Shown: one piece after another, positions 21,101 to 31,301 of the stretch
How positions within the stretch are numbered: the stretch's first letter is position 1
How the letters are laid out: the number at the start of each line of letters is the position of its first letter
DNA from: Stenogyne calaminthoides
Taxonomy: Eukaryota > Streptophyta > Magnoliopsida > Lamiales > Lamiaceae
Assembly (NCBI GenBank): GCA_037126765.1
Contig: JBBCBC010000031.1
Span: 11,169,638 to 11,233,637 of the forward strand
Length of the DNA stretch: 64,000 nt
Direction: 5' to 3'
Made by a program: the position numbers and the translations under genes
The notes under the pieces: model-generated
Database searches by the model: none
Told to the model about the DNA's origin: nothing
What the model saw: the letters and a program-made list of their open reading frames with translations, nothing else

Positions 21101-23930
21101 AGAGTTGTTTAGGTTTAGTTTCTTTCCTGTAGATTTTTTTTTCTTCCCTGCAGTTGAGTGCGTATTCATCAATATGGGCTGTTTTCCATCTCATTCATAT
21201 ATGCAACCCTGTTGTCTACATGACCTGTTTACTTTGCACTTTATACCAATTTTCTGACTAGATCTGTCCATATATTTATGTGCATCTTTTGCAGCTCCTC
21301 AAAGCATGCAGCCCCAAATGCAAAATCAGGTTCAGCAACAGAAAATGGGTTTGCAACAACAGGCAAATACACTATCTAGAGACATGCAACAAAGAATTCA
21401 AACATCTGCTCCCATGCTTCAACAGCAAAACACAATTGATCAGAACCAGTTAATGCAGACTCAAAGAGTCCCGGAGGTTCCAATGAGTAAGTTTTTGATT
21501 TTGAAGGCTATCAATTGCCTGATTTTTGGTGCTTAACATGTGTTGGGTTGATTTTCCTTTTCTACCCTTGAGTCCTCTTAACGTCCTAACTGCATCAGAT
21601 TGACATACACTATTTGCCAATTAGCTATGAGGTTGTTACTGATAATTGTATTAATAGCCTTAAGCAACATGCTTTTGGAATGCCTTGTTTTAATATTTTT
21701 GCAGTATTGCCTTAACTGTGTTCTAGACTGTTGTTCATCTTGATTTTCATATAAATTTGTGAGTTGTGGAATGTACCATTTGTGGCTTTCTCTTTTCATT
21801 TTAATTTTTTGATTAATGAATTGTCAATCTCTTAGTAGCTTTCCTAAATAGGCAGAATTAACTAGCCATCATATACGCTGAGGCAGGGTTTAACTTCTAC
21901 CACTGAAATTACTTTTGATGGCGTTGTTTGATCATAGCCACAGTCCCTTGCCATCACCACCTCTGCCCTGATCTTCCATATATACATATAAATTTATTAT
22001 AATTTATATCATATACAAGTAAAAGTACAACTATTTTCTTTGAAATAATCTTTTAGTACTAAATATTAACTTTAAATAATAGTAACAAGTATATTATTAA
22101 AATATATATATATATATATATGTACAATAAGTACATCGAAAAATATAACTGTAGATGCTCTAAATCTCATTACCGAACATATATATTTTAATTATTTTTC
22201 AATTGCATATTTGCATTGCCATTTCACCTTGTTGTATGGTTGTGTTTGCTCTGAATTTTGATAAGTATATCTCCTGGACAAGCTGATAACAGTCAGCATT
22301 GATGCTTATCAATGTGTAAACTTGGACTAAAATATATTTAAAACATTTAAATATAACTAAATTATTATATGCTATAAGTCTCATGTTGAATCCAAAGCTA
22401 TTAGTTTTGGTTGCGACAAATGATTATTCTTCCTTTTTTTATACTTCTAAAATAATATTTAAGATTAATTGCTCTCGCTGACTAACACATATGATTTTAG
22501 CATCTTTAGATACCTCATCACAGACGGGGAATGCATGTGGTGGGGACTGGCAAGAGGAGATTTATCAGAAGGTATTGTATTAATGCATCTTTCTTTTTCT
22601 CATCTGAAAGAATTTGTTTGGTATTTATAATTACAGGCTAGTTAAATTTTTTAGTGATTGTCTTGTTCAAACCTTTATACCTCACCATTAATTTTGTTCA
22701 TTTTGTGTGTTTTAAATGTAGCCCCAATTTTAATTATATGCTTGTACTTCATTGCAGATCAAATCCATGAATGAGACGTATTTCTCTGAATTGAGTGAAA
22801 TGTACCAGCGAAATGCTGCCAAGTTGCAGCTAGTAAGTTGCTAATTGAGCTGATGACCCATAATTATCTCATTTTGCTGCAGGTGTTCTCCATCCTCTAT
22901 CTCCCTCCAATTTAATAATTAAATCTTCTTTTACTTTGTAGGCAGTACCTTTATAGCTATATATGTGGTTTCCATGAAAAAAAAAAACACTCTTTTTGAA
23001 GTTTCTCCCACTCTTCCACGGTCTTGCATATCTTCTTGTAATCATTCTGTGATTTACTGATAATGTCTTACTGCATTGCAGCATGATGCTCTTCCTCAAC
23101 AGCCCAAGAATAATCAACTTGAAAAACTTAGATTTCTCAAGCTTATGTTGGGACGCCTTATACTATTTCTGCGAACAAACAAGAACGATATTCAGCCCAA
23201 CCATAAGGAGAAGGTTGTTGGAATTGAGAAGCAGATTGTAAATATTCTCAACTCAAACAGGCCTCGTAAGCCAATGCAGCAAGGACAGTTCAGCCAGGCT
23301 CACATGCATGCTATGCAACAGTCTCAGCAGCAACAACCTCAAATTTCTCAAGTGCATTCAGGTGACGGTCAAATGAACTCTCAGGTGCAAGCAATGAATA
23401 CCCAGAGTTCTACGGGGACCACACAACATAACAATTTGACCAATACGCAGCATGATTCCAGTGTTTCAAATCCTCGTCAATATATGATGGATATGCTGCA
23501 GCCCGTTTCAAATATTGATCCTGGTCAGGCCAATGCACTTGCACAAATGCAGCAAGTAGCTATGAGCTCTCTACAACAGAATCCCGTGAGTGGCACACAG
23601 CAAATGAGTATGAACTCTATATCGTTTCAAAATGGGCTCACAACATTGCAGTCAAATGTTAATAATCCCTTGCAATCAAATTCAAGTATACTTCAATCCC
23701 AGCTATTAAAACAGGAGCAACGGCTTTTTGCAATTCAGCAACTAATGCAGCAGAACCAGCAGCATCAGCAGATGCTGCTTATCAAAAGGCAGCAGTTAAT
23801 GCAGCAGCAGCAGCAACACATGACGCAGTTTGATCAAAGTAATGATGCAGATGATGTGAAGATGTGGGCAGCAGCTGCAGCAGTTAATGCAGCAGCAGCA
23901 ACATATGACGTACTTAAATCAAAGGAATGA
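16969..23930 (+). CDS. MED15-like copy 3, C-terminally truncated Mediator tail subunit
   Basis: Exons 16969-17063, 18415-18526, 18603-18723, 21295-21486, 22501-22571, 22758-22832 and 23082-23930 join without a stop to 504 codons. All junctions are AG/GT and all phases agree with the other copies. Residues about 14-100 form the KIX domain (DWRTQLQPEARQRIVNK.., GQEGLQEIKKIAVRFEEKI, SDYLRKISLKMLTMETKS), which binds activators. A second conserved module, GGDWQEEIYQK then IKSMNETYFSELSEMYQRN, follows at about 188-222, and a helical HDALPQQPKN..EKLRFLKLMLGRLI segment leads into a Gln-rich region. Exon 4 is only 192 nt because an internal Gln-rich part is deleted, in frame. One extra base near 23864 shifts the frame after about residue 483. 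Plant MED15a is about 1,300 aa, so the C-terminal half, which anchors it in Mediator, is missing. This is the best candidate for an expressed array member; it may act nuclear and as a competitor. Confidence 0.7.
18118..18174. repeat. (CT)n-(CA)n-(TA)n microsatellite, copy 3 intron 1
   Basis: A CT run, a short CACACA and then about 16 TA units. Shorter versions stand at the same intron position in copies 2 (about 7865-7925) and 4 (about 35825-35860), so the array is ancestral and length-variable. Confidence 0.8.
19211..20557. mobile_element. GGTTCAACC-rich TIR element in copy 3 intron 3
   Basis: Inserted in GCTTTGAACC, which is duplicated at 19201-19210 and 20558-20567; copies 2, 4 and 5 have the single site. 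Outer termini are AGTGTTTTCATAACCGAACC and, reversed, AGTGATTTCAAAACCGGACC. The 9-11 bp target duplication suggests a Mutator-like element. Internally it is compound: a second terminus (CACTGTTTTCAAAACCGGG) occurs at 19590 and an inverted end (CGGTTCGGTTATGAAAACA) at about 20010-20032, with many GGTTGAACC/GGTTCAACC units in both orientations. No transposase was found. Confidence 0.65.
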
Positions 23931-24100
23931 TGCAAATGATGTGAAGATGAGGCAGCAGCAGCAGTTAATGCAGCAGCAGCAACATATGACACAGTTTAAT
24001 CAAAGGAATGATGCAAATGATGTGAAGATGAGGCAGCAGCAGCAACAAATGACGCAGTTTAATCAAATGAATGTTGCAAATGATGTGAAGATGAGGCACC
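23790..24100 (+). repeat. 81 bp coding minisatellite in the Gln-rich last exon of copy 3
   Basis: The word GATGTGAAGATG begins at 23853, 23938, 24019 and 24082. The middle step is 81 bp, a 27-codon unit containing DVKMRQQQQ, LMQQQQHMTQ and FNQRNDAN. The first step is 85 bp, one base off a multiple of three, which is the frameshift that ends the open frame at 23930. Copy 2 has a single unit here. Confidence 0.75.
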
Positions 24101-24495
24101 AGATGTGCGTAAAATCAGGAGTTCTCCCACTGCATACTTCATCTGGCCAACGACCTTCATACCACCTGTTGGAGTCTTTTATTTTCTGTTTTGTAGTTTT
24201 AGTTTTGTTGATTTTCCTCTCTCCTCTAGGATTCTAAATGTGAGTTGTCCGCGCCTCGTGTTTTTTTCCCTGGTTATATGTTTGATCTGGGTGATACTTG
24301 AACCTGGTTATATGTTTGATCTGGGTGGTTCTTGAACCTCTCACTGAACAATGGTCAATATACTAAATGTTTTGTGTGCATTTTATAGTATTTATATGCT
24401 TCTTGTTAACTTGCATTATTTTATCTTACATTTGAATAACTTTTAACTTGATTATTATTGAATTTTATATGTTTAGTGACAAGAAAACTATTATA
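23931..24495 (+). other. Out-of-frame distal exon and 3' flank of copy 3
   Basis: A second open frame (23887-24237) continues the MED15 homology after the frameshift, with ..NDANDVKM.., then KSGVLPLHTSSGQ, and then runs into the same non-MED15 tail as copy 2 (..HLLESFIFC.. to ..LSPLGF, stop at 24235). Both copies therefore lost the C-terminal half at the same breakpoint, before they were duplicated. Downstream is the duplicated spacer. Confidence 0.6.
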
Positions 24496-24596
24496 CTACC
24501 TCCGTCATGTTTTTGTTTGGCAGTTTCACTTTTCGTTCGTGTTTTAGCGAGCGAGTTGTTTATTAGTATATGAAATTAAAAGAAAGTGTAGGATAC

Positions 24597-24950
24597 TGAT
24601 GAAACCTCTTGTGAGGCGCGCTAGGAATCTCGAATGAATGCACGAAATATACTAGCCAAAACACAGCAAATCGTTGCTAAGTTCGATATCAGAATTCAAC
24701 GTAAAGAAAGAAAAGAACAATAGTCTGAAACCCTAACTAATAACATGTCCGGCAACAAGCTCTCGTGGGCTGGGCCGATCAAAAGCCTAATTAAAACAAA
24801 TATGGAAAGATTTGAAGTAATGAAACAAATATGGAAAGAACTAAAAATAAAGAAACAAATAAAAGTCGCCTTCAATTCTTCGTCTCTCTTCTCCGCGACG
24901 CCAGAGATGTGTTGCTAAAACGCCTCAACGGCTAAAACAGGGTTCCATCA
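24597..24950 (-). repeat. 3' LTR of the gypsy element
   Basis: On the + strand it begins TGATGAAACCTC and ends GGGTTCCATCA, with TG..CA ends. It matches 29719-30071 almost throughout. Differences include GTTGC/GCTGC, ACATGTC/ACACGTC and several changes near the right end. It is the 3' LTR because the element is on the minus strand. Confidence 0.9.
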
Positions 24951-24962
24951 TCATCCCCTTCA
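24951..24962 (-). other. Polypurine tract of the gypsy element
   Basis: On the minus strand GAAGGGGATGA lies directly before the 3' LTR, the usual plus-strand primer position. Confidence 0.55.
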
Positions 24963-25039
24963 GAATCAACCTTGTCCTCAAGGTTAAGTGACTGAAACTT
25001 ATTTGCCGGAGTTCGGCGACGACCTCCCACGTGGCATCT

Positions 25040-25480
25040 TCATCTCGCCAGAGAGTGCCATCGCACCAATGCCTCCCTTAACACGGCCTCGCCACATTTT
25101 CGACCATCGATATCCCAATATACCGGTGGCGTCGGGACGGGACGCCCTCGGCGAGTATGGCGTAAAGTCGGTTGTGTAATAGCATCGATCCCCACTCGAC
25201 GCCGGCTAAGGAAACATGGAACACCGGGTGTATCTTTGACTCGGTGGTAACTCCAAACGATATGCAACGCCGCCAATCCGTTCCACCACTTTGAAAGGGC
25301 AGAAACTTTCGCCGGCCACCGATTGATCCGTGAAACAACGATTGTTGGCGATATGGTCAGAATTTGAGGTAGACCCAATCATCAATGGCAAACTCCTCAG
25401 GTCTCCGCTTGGCACCCGCGTACTATTTCATGCGGTTTTGAGCGCCTTCCAGGTTCCAACGTAGTTCACGGAGAAGAGCA
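25040..25480 (-). pseudogene. Gypsy integrase C-terminus, possible chromodomain, decayed
   Basis: Pieces in different minus frames read VERIGGVAYRLELPP, ESKIHPVFHVSLAG, ALVRWHSLAR and, further on, NLEDKVDSEG. These are the usual elements of the integrase C-terminal region and the following chromodomain tail (..VLV.W.GLP..; ..NLEDKV..) in plant chromoviruses. At least three frameshifts separate them. The chromodomain assignment is tentative because its aromatic cage cannot be traced. Confidence 0.5.
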
Positions 25481-25582
25481 TCCCGTTCCCGGAGTTGCAG
25501 GTCCACCTCGTGGACCGAAGTCGAACCTATTTCATGGAAGGAATGGGCAAAGGTCGGCCGGTCAGAAACAACCTCAAACGGG

Positions 25583-26716
25583 TCATAGCGATATTCGTTG
25601 GTGCGTAGTGTTGTACCAATATTCCGCCCACACCAAGTAGTGCTCCCAATCCTTGGGTTTACGGTGAGTGAAGCACCTCAAGTATTGCTCCACACAACGG
25701 TTGACCACCTCCGTCTGGCCATCCGTTTGGGGATGATAGGCGGAACTCATCTTCAGCTGGGTTCCGTGTAACTTGAACAAATCACGCCAGAATGCACTTA
25801 TAAAGACCCGGTCCCTATCCGAAACAATCAACTTTGGAATGCCATGCAAACGAACAATATTACGGATGAACGCATCCGCCACGTCCCTAGCCGAGAATGG
25901 ATGGCTAAGCGGAACAAAATGAGCATATTTCGACAATCTATCCACCACAACCATAATAGTGTCCTTCCCTTTTGAACGCGGCAAACCCGTGATAAAATCC
26001 ATGGACACATCGACCCAAATCTGGTTGGGTATCGGCAGGGGCGCCAACAGGCCCGCCGGGTGACGGCAATCAGCCTTATTACGTTGGCAAACATCACAAG
26101 CGCGGACAAATTCCATCACGTTCTTCTTCAATCCTGGCCAATAAAACACTACTGAAATCCGTTTAAAAGTTCGCAATACGCCAGAATGGCCGCCTACGAC
26201 GGAATTGTGAAACTCGGCCAAAAGCTTAGCTCGTATCGGACCCGCTGGTACCCACACAACTCCATTCTTTGCAAGGCAACCTTGTCTGACTGTAAATTCG
26301 CTTGTATGGTCCGTACCCTCGAGTGTCTGCTGTAACAAGGGTCCAAGAGTGGCATCGGACCTGGTTGCCGTGGCAATCTCGTCCCAGATTCCCGCGGACG
26401 GTGAAGAAATAGCCATAAGCGAACCTTGCGAATTATCCAATTGTCGCCTCGACAAAGCGTCCGCCGCTCCGTTATCTTTCCCAGGACGATAGCAAATTTC
26501 ATAATCGAACCCTACAAGCTTGGCGATCCACTTTTGTTGCTCCGGTGTTGTTATTCGTTGTTCGAGCAAATAGCGGAGGCTCTTTTGGTCAGTGATGATA
26601 GTGAACTTACGGCCTACCAAATATGTTCGCCAGCCCCTAATAGCCTCAAGTATCGCGAGCATCTCTTTCTCGTACACGGACCAGGATTTCTTGGCTCCGG
26701 ATATGCCCTTGCTCAT
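25583..26716 (-). pseudogene. Gypsy RNase H and integrase segment of pol
   Basis: Open for 377 codons. Residues 1-95 are the RNase H part (YEKEMLAILEAIRGWRTYL, ITDQKSLRYLLEQ, DNGAADALSR). The integrase follows with a zinc-binding H-H-C-C set at residues 170, 177, 207 and 210, then the catalytic triad D240, D300 and E336, which has the D-59-D-35-E spacing of an active retroviral-type integrase core. The frame is lost at TTHQRISL, where other elements continue NY.T..H.S.G. It joins the target DNA in the family; here it is separated by frameshift from both the reverse transcriptase and the C-terminus. Confidence 0.85.
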
Positions 26717-26782
26717 AAATGCAATGGGTCGATTCCGATTCTTGACAAAGACCGCCCCAATGCCGCACTCGAGGCATCTGCT

Positions 26783-27967
26783 TTATCGTAAAATCCTCAT
26801 CAAAATTTGGTAGGCGAAAATACCGAGTCGTGCTCGAGCTTCCTTCAACGTATCTAAAGCTGTTAGTCTACGGGGACCGTTTAACTTATTCTTCTTGGTT
26901 AAGTTGTGTAGCGGACGTGCCTTCTCACCAAACCGTGCACAAAATTTACGATAATATCCCGCCAACCCCAAAAATCCTCTCAATTCGGTCACGTTTCGGG
27001 GTGTGGGCCAATCCCGTACAACTTCAATTTTCTTCGGGTCAACCCGAACTCCCTCAAATGATATGAAATGACCCAAATACTCCACTTCCCGAACCCCAAA
27101 GAAACATTTGGCAGGTTTTATAATAAACTGATTTGCACATAAAATTGACATCACGGCCCGTAAATGCTCCAAGTGACTATCCCAAGACTTGCTGTAAATC
27201 AAAATATCATCGAAGAAAACCAGAACGAACCTTCGAAGATGAGGTCGAAAGATGTGGTTCATAATTGCCTGGAAAGTTGAGGGCGCGTTGCACAATCCGA
27301 ATGGCATAATTAAATACTCATAGTGTCCATTGTGTGTCCGAAAGGCTGTTTTGTAGATGTCATCGGGGTGCATACGTATTTGATGATACCCCGCTCGCAA
27401 GTCCAATTTAGAGAAATACAACGCCCCGTGCAACTCGTCTAACATATCGTCCACCGTGGGGATGGGAAATCTGTCTTTAACTGTGGCTTTGTTGAGTGCC
27501 CGGTAATCCGTGCAAAAACGCCAAGTCTCGTCCTTCTTCTTAACTAGGAGAACTGGAGATGAAAATGGGCTGGTGCTATAGCGAATCAAGCCGGTTTCCA
27601 TCATCTCTGCTACTTGTTTCTCAATTTCTTCCTTTTGGAAGTGAGCATATCGGTAAGGTGCCACGTTAACTGGTTTGGTTTCATCGGTCAATCGGATTCG
27701 ATGATCAAACTCCCGTCGTGGTGGTAATGTTCCCGTCGCCACCGTCACGGACTTGAATTCTTCTAATAAGGTATCGATGTTGGCCTGTTTCTCTTCCTCC
27801 GGTTGATCGGCTGCCTGAGTTAATCCCGTTGCTGTTAGCAGGAATAACTCGCCTCCGCGCGCCCTCTCTCGCGCCATTATTCTTCGCCCACTTGCTCCAC
27901 TTGCTCCGGAGTTAAGTAACCAATCCCCTTCAACAAAATCGCGGCCCCATCCAACACAAATTGACAC
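26783..27967 (-). pseudogene. Gypsy reverse transcriptase segment of pol
   Basis: Open for 394 codons. It includes the linker (residues about 80-110), the RT fingers and palm (TWRFCTDYRALNKAT, LDLRAGYHQIRM, MPFGLCNAPSTFQ) and the catalytic FFDD at residues 251-254, then the thumb region AKCFFGVREVEYLGH. Active-site aspartates are present. The frame ends about 20 codons short of the RNase H start because of lesions near 26770-26890. It would copy element RNA into DNA in the capsid-like particle. Confidence 0.88.
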
Positions 27968-28149
27968 GATAACTCATTGGCGTCAAAGTACATGGGGCTG
28001 ATTGCCTCGAGCCAGGGCATGCCGAAAATGACATCCAGGTGGGGCATTGGTAGGGAGTAGAAGGTCGTCGAAAACCAAATTCCTTGCACACTCACTGGTA
28101 TTCTCTCAAACCACGTGTTACAAGGTATCTTTTGCCCATTCACGACCCG

Positions 28150-28473
28150 TTATTTAATGAATGCGTCCCTCTCGTTTAAAAGCAATTGCAAGTACGTGGC
28201 TAGGTCCGAGGATATGAAATTGTGGGTTGCTCCACTATCCACCAATATGATTACTGGTTGTCTTCCTATTGTGCCTTCGAATTTCAGAGCACGGGGTCTC
28301 GTTTGTCCGTTTAATGATGTCAACGACATGGGCGGATCGCCTTCTGGGGTCTTGTCATTCTCCCCCTGCTCCCCATAGTTTGGCTCCTCGTCGTATATGG
28401 CTGGTGGGTCGGGGTCATTATCTATCACAACATCGTTGACTATAAGACTCAACGTCTTCGCGTTCGGGCACAC
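28150..28473 (-). pseudogene. Gypsy aspartic protease segment
   Basis: The catalytic DSGATHNF lies at residues 79-86 of this open frame, preceded by an acidic linker. An in-frame TAA follows NERDAFIK, and the same frame then continues as 27877-28143 (..LDVIFGMPWLEA.., a typical post-protease motif) before a frameshift into the reverse transcriptase. Function in the family is polyprotein cleavage. Confidence 0.8.
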
Positions 28474-29674
28474 ATGATTCCAGGAGTATTTTTCGTTGCA
28501 GGTGAAACATTGCCCGAGCTGCCTCCGCCTACTAATCTCTTCGTTGGATAGGTGTATCCTTCCCCGACCGAAAGCGGGTATTGATGAATTGGGTCGTCCC
28601 CCACTAATTTCTCGTGTACTTGCGGGTACAGCAGGTCCCGTGGGCGGGGTTCCCCGTCCGAAGCCAGTTCTAACATAGTTCTGATTGGGTCGATTGAATC
28701 CAAAGTTGCCCCGAGACGTTCTAAGCTATTCCTCCTTCCTCGTAGCGAGTTCGATCGCGTCTGGTAAACTCTGGGGCTTCCACATCTTCACTTCGGTAGC
28801 CAACTCGGGCTTCAGCCCGGCCATGAAGGTCCCGAGTAGTGCACTCGACGTCCAGTGTGGCACTCTACTCATCGCCTTTTCGAATTCTCTCAAGTAGTCG
28901 CGGAATTGGCCAATTTGCTTGATGCGACTCATTGCTTCATTTGCGTCTTCGTGCTGGGTCGTTCCAAATCGGCTCAGTAATCCCTTCTTAAATTCAAACC
29001 AATCTGGTTCGTGTCCCCATTAATTTGTTGAACCAACGCCACCCTTTGTCGTCTTCCCTTCCAGATAAAATGAGGCAATACGTACACTCTTTTTTCATCG
29101 TCTTGCGTGCCATTCAAAATATTGCTTTCTGCTTTCGTCTGCCCGATTGATCGCGTCCTCCCGGTGAATTTAGGAAATCGATCGTGGCCCCTTTGGCGAT
29201 GATCGTGATCTCGCCTCTGTCGTCGGCTAAACTTGACTTCGACCTCTGTTTCCTCGGCCTCATCCGATTCGTTCTCCTTTTCCTCGGCCTTAGTCTCGAC
29301 CCATCCGATAAACGGACCAATTGTTGAACAAGTTGTCCCGACCGAAAGGGTTCCCCCTTTCTTCTTTTCTTTGGCGGCGATCGATTGTGATTTCATTGTT
29401 AATTCGCTATCCGGTTTTGTCGTCTCTAGTTCGTCCCTGCTGGCGTGTGCCGTCGGCGCTCACGATTTCTTCCTGCGTGCGTCTGCGAATCGCGACGCCC
29501 GTCGTCGTCTGGCGTTGAAAGCGCGCCTCGACCGAAGTCCCTCGTCGGCGTCGCGTCTGTATCGACGCATTTTTGCCCCGAACGCTTCGCCCGTTGCGCT
29601 TAGATCGCGATATCGTGGTTGATTTGCGTTATGGAGTTCTCGAGAGCTTCAAATCTCTCTTTGTTAGTCACCAT
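28449..29674 (-). pseudogene. Gypsy gag with zinc knuckle, frameshifted
   Basis: The likely start is MVTNKERFEALEN at 29674, just inside the 5' LTR. The retrotransposon gag fold is visible at 28726-28932 (IGQFRDYLREFEKAM.., ALLGTFMAGLKPELATEV). It ends in a zinc-knuckle-like CFTCNEKYSWNHVC near 28500. The middle part (28974-29396) is charged and lies in another frame, so at least two frameshifts interrupt the gene. Gag would form the particle and bind RNA. Confidence 0.75.
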
Positions 29675-29702
29675 GGCTGGCGAAGTGTGATACTCACGGT
29701 AG

Positions 29703-29718
29703 GGCTCCGAGGCCAATT
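29703..29718 (-). other. Degenerate tRNA primer-binding site
   Basis: Next to the 5' LTR the minus strand reads ATTGGCCTCGGAGCCC. TTGG....GAGCC matches the initiator-Met primer site (TTGGTATCAGAGCC) at 11 of 14 positions, so it is probably a decayed iMet PBS. Confidence 0.45.
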
Positions 29719-30071
29719 GATGAAACCTCTTGCGAGGCGCGCTAGGAATCTCGAATGAATGCACGAAATATACTAGCCAAAACACAGCAAATCGCTGCTA
29801 AGTTCGATATCAGAATTCAACGTAAAGAAAGAAAAGAACAATAGTCTGAAACCCTAACTAATAACACGTCCGGCAACAAGCTCTCGTGGGCTGGGCCGAT
29901 CAAAAGCCTAATTAAAACAAATATGGAAAGATTTGAAGTAATGAAACAAATATGGAAAGAACTAAAAATAAAGAAACAAATAAAAGTCGCCTTCAATTCT
30001 TCGTCTCTCTTCTCCTGCGACGCTCGTATGTGTTGCCAAAACGCCTCAACGGCTCAACAGGGGTTCCATCA
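29719..30071 (-). repeat. 5' LTR of the gypsy element
   Basis: Partner of 24597-24950; on the + strand it begins TGATGAAACCTCTTGCGAGG and ends GGGGTTCCATCA, next to the right-hand GATAC duplication. Confidence 0.9.
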
Positions 30072-30204
30072 GATACATGAGGGGTAGGACTATCATACCC
30101 CACCTTTAAAATCTTTTTATCAATTCAAATACTAATAAACAACTCGCTCGCTAAAACACGAGCCAAATAGTAAATGGACAATCTAAAATAGGACAGAGGG
30201 AGTA

Positions 30205-30442
30205 CTATCTCCGTTCCAAAAGACATTTTACAGTTGACTTTTACACGCGTTTTTGCGAGCGAGTTTTGTATTGGTAATTGAATTGATAAAGTAACTTTTA
30301 AGGAGTCATACGCCTCCTTAAAAGACTCATCTATCATACTCCTCCGTAAAAGTCACTTTATTATTTTAATTATTAATACAAAATTCGCTCACAAAAACAC
30401 ATGTAAAAATTAGTTGTGCAATGTCTTTTAGGACGGAGGGAG
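30205..30442. mobile_element. Second Stowaway MITE, adjacent to the first
   Basis: Begins CTATCTCCGTTCCAAAAGAC and ends GTCTTTTAGGACGGAGGGAG, with TA on both sides. It shares the TA at 30203-30204 with the split MITE. Inner arms ACGCGTTTTTGCGAGCGAG and TTCGCTCACAAAAACACATG are inverted. About 240 bp, non-coding. Confidence 0.8.
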
Positions 30443-30554
30443 TATAATTTATTGGGATTTAATAAGTATTTAGCGAATGATGTTATCAATTAAAGTAGAG
30501 AATAGTAAAATAAATAAATTCATAGAATTAGCAAATTGTTACTCTTATATAATA

Positions 30555-31300
30555 ATTTTTTTATCAGACAAACAGTATTTTATTTCTGAAATAAGGGCCA
30601 AAAATATAAGGAATATTCCAGCCTATAGTTCACCTTTACAAATGCATCAGAACAAATTCTCACAGTGTAAATACATCTATTCCAAATTAATACAGTAGAC
30701 TACTTTATCTAATGAAAATCTAGTTCAAAAGGAAGAGTATATATATCTTGGATTCACCAACCAATGACTAAAAGAAAGGTCTCTCAGTTTACCCTTTTTT
30801 GTCGATATCCATGACTAGATTCTTGCTTTGATCTAGTCCCATATTTTCCCAGCATTAAATGTCTCATTGTTGAAAATTCTGTCGTTCTTTGAGTTTCATA
30901 GTGTCCATGATATCCCTGACCAAATAGTATCCACGATCCTAGTGTCTTTGCCTGATTCGAAACAAGAGCCGAAGTGAAGGAAGTTCCGAACAGGGCAACA
31001 ATGCATAATTGTGTTGATTTGCAGTCAATTGAAGCAGTTGTACCAAAGTTCACAAGAAACAGGACATCGAAAGAACAAGTAGGGGTTGTCCTCGTCTTCA
31101 CGATTACAAAACACACAAGTCGGGTTGCCCACAACCGAATTCAAATCTCGCTTTATGAGATTATCCTTGGTTGCAAGACGACCCTTCATGATCTCCCAAA
31201 CAATTGCTTGTACGTGTCTCGAAGCATATCATTCCCATAGTTTCTTGTACGCCTTCCTCTCGTCAAGCCTGTTCGCCGAATTATGTCCTTGCCCAATGAG
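30555..31300 (-). pseudogene. LINE 3' fragment with zf-RVT domain
   Basis: On the minus strand AIVWEIMKGRLATKDNL.., then NPTCVFCNREDEDNPYLFF.., then CPVSCELWYNCF form the zinc-binding reverse-transcriptase (zf-RVT) domain seen after RT in plant LINEs (C..C...., LF..C....W). Downstream GISWTL.NSKNDRIFNN fits the usual W..W..RN..IFN motif. Stops interrupt it (for example after KKLWE). The reverse transcriptase itself is absent, either because of 5' truncation or because the LTR starting at 31302 cut it off. Confidence 0.6.
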
Positions 31301-31301
31301 T

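Larger units (their letters stand above)
24597..30071 (-). mobile_element. Ty3/gypsy LTR retrotransposon, complete but decayed
   Basis: Two LTRs of about 354 bp bound an internal region with, in order on the minus strand, gag with a zinc knuckle, aspartic protease, reverse transcriptase, RNase H and integrase. GATAC at 24592-24596 and 30072-30076 is the 5 bp target duplication. Gene order (integrase last) defines Ty3/gypsy, and a degenerate C-terminal tail suggests a chromovirus. Frameshifts and stops break gag and pol, so it is not autonomous. LTRs differ at roughly ten positions by eye. Confidence 0.92.
24496..30202. mobile_element. Stowaway MITE split by the gypsy element
   Basis: The left arm (24496-24591) starts CTACCTCCGTCATG and holds TTAGCGAGCGAGTTG; the right arm (30077-30202) holds CAACTCGCTCGCTAA and ends GGACAGAGGGAG. 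Both outer ends abut TA. Without the 5.5 kb insert the MITE would be about 0.22 kb. Confidence 0.7.

Noticed and set aside
25078..26813. Several open frames on the + strand and in other minus frames over the gypsy pol
   Set aside because: Shadows of pol; the homologous motifs lie in the single minus-strand frames annotated.
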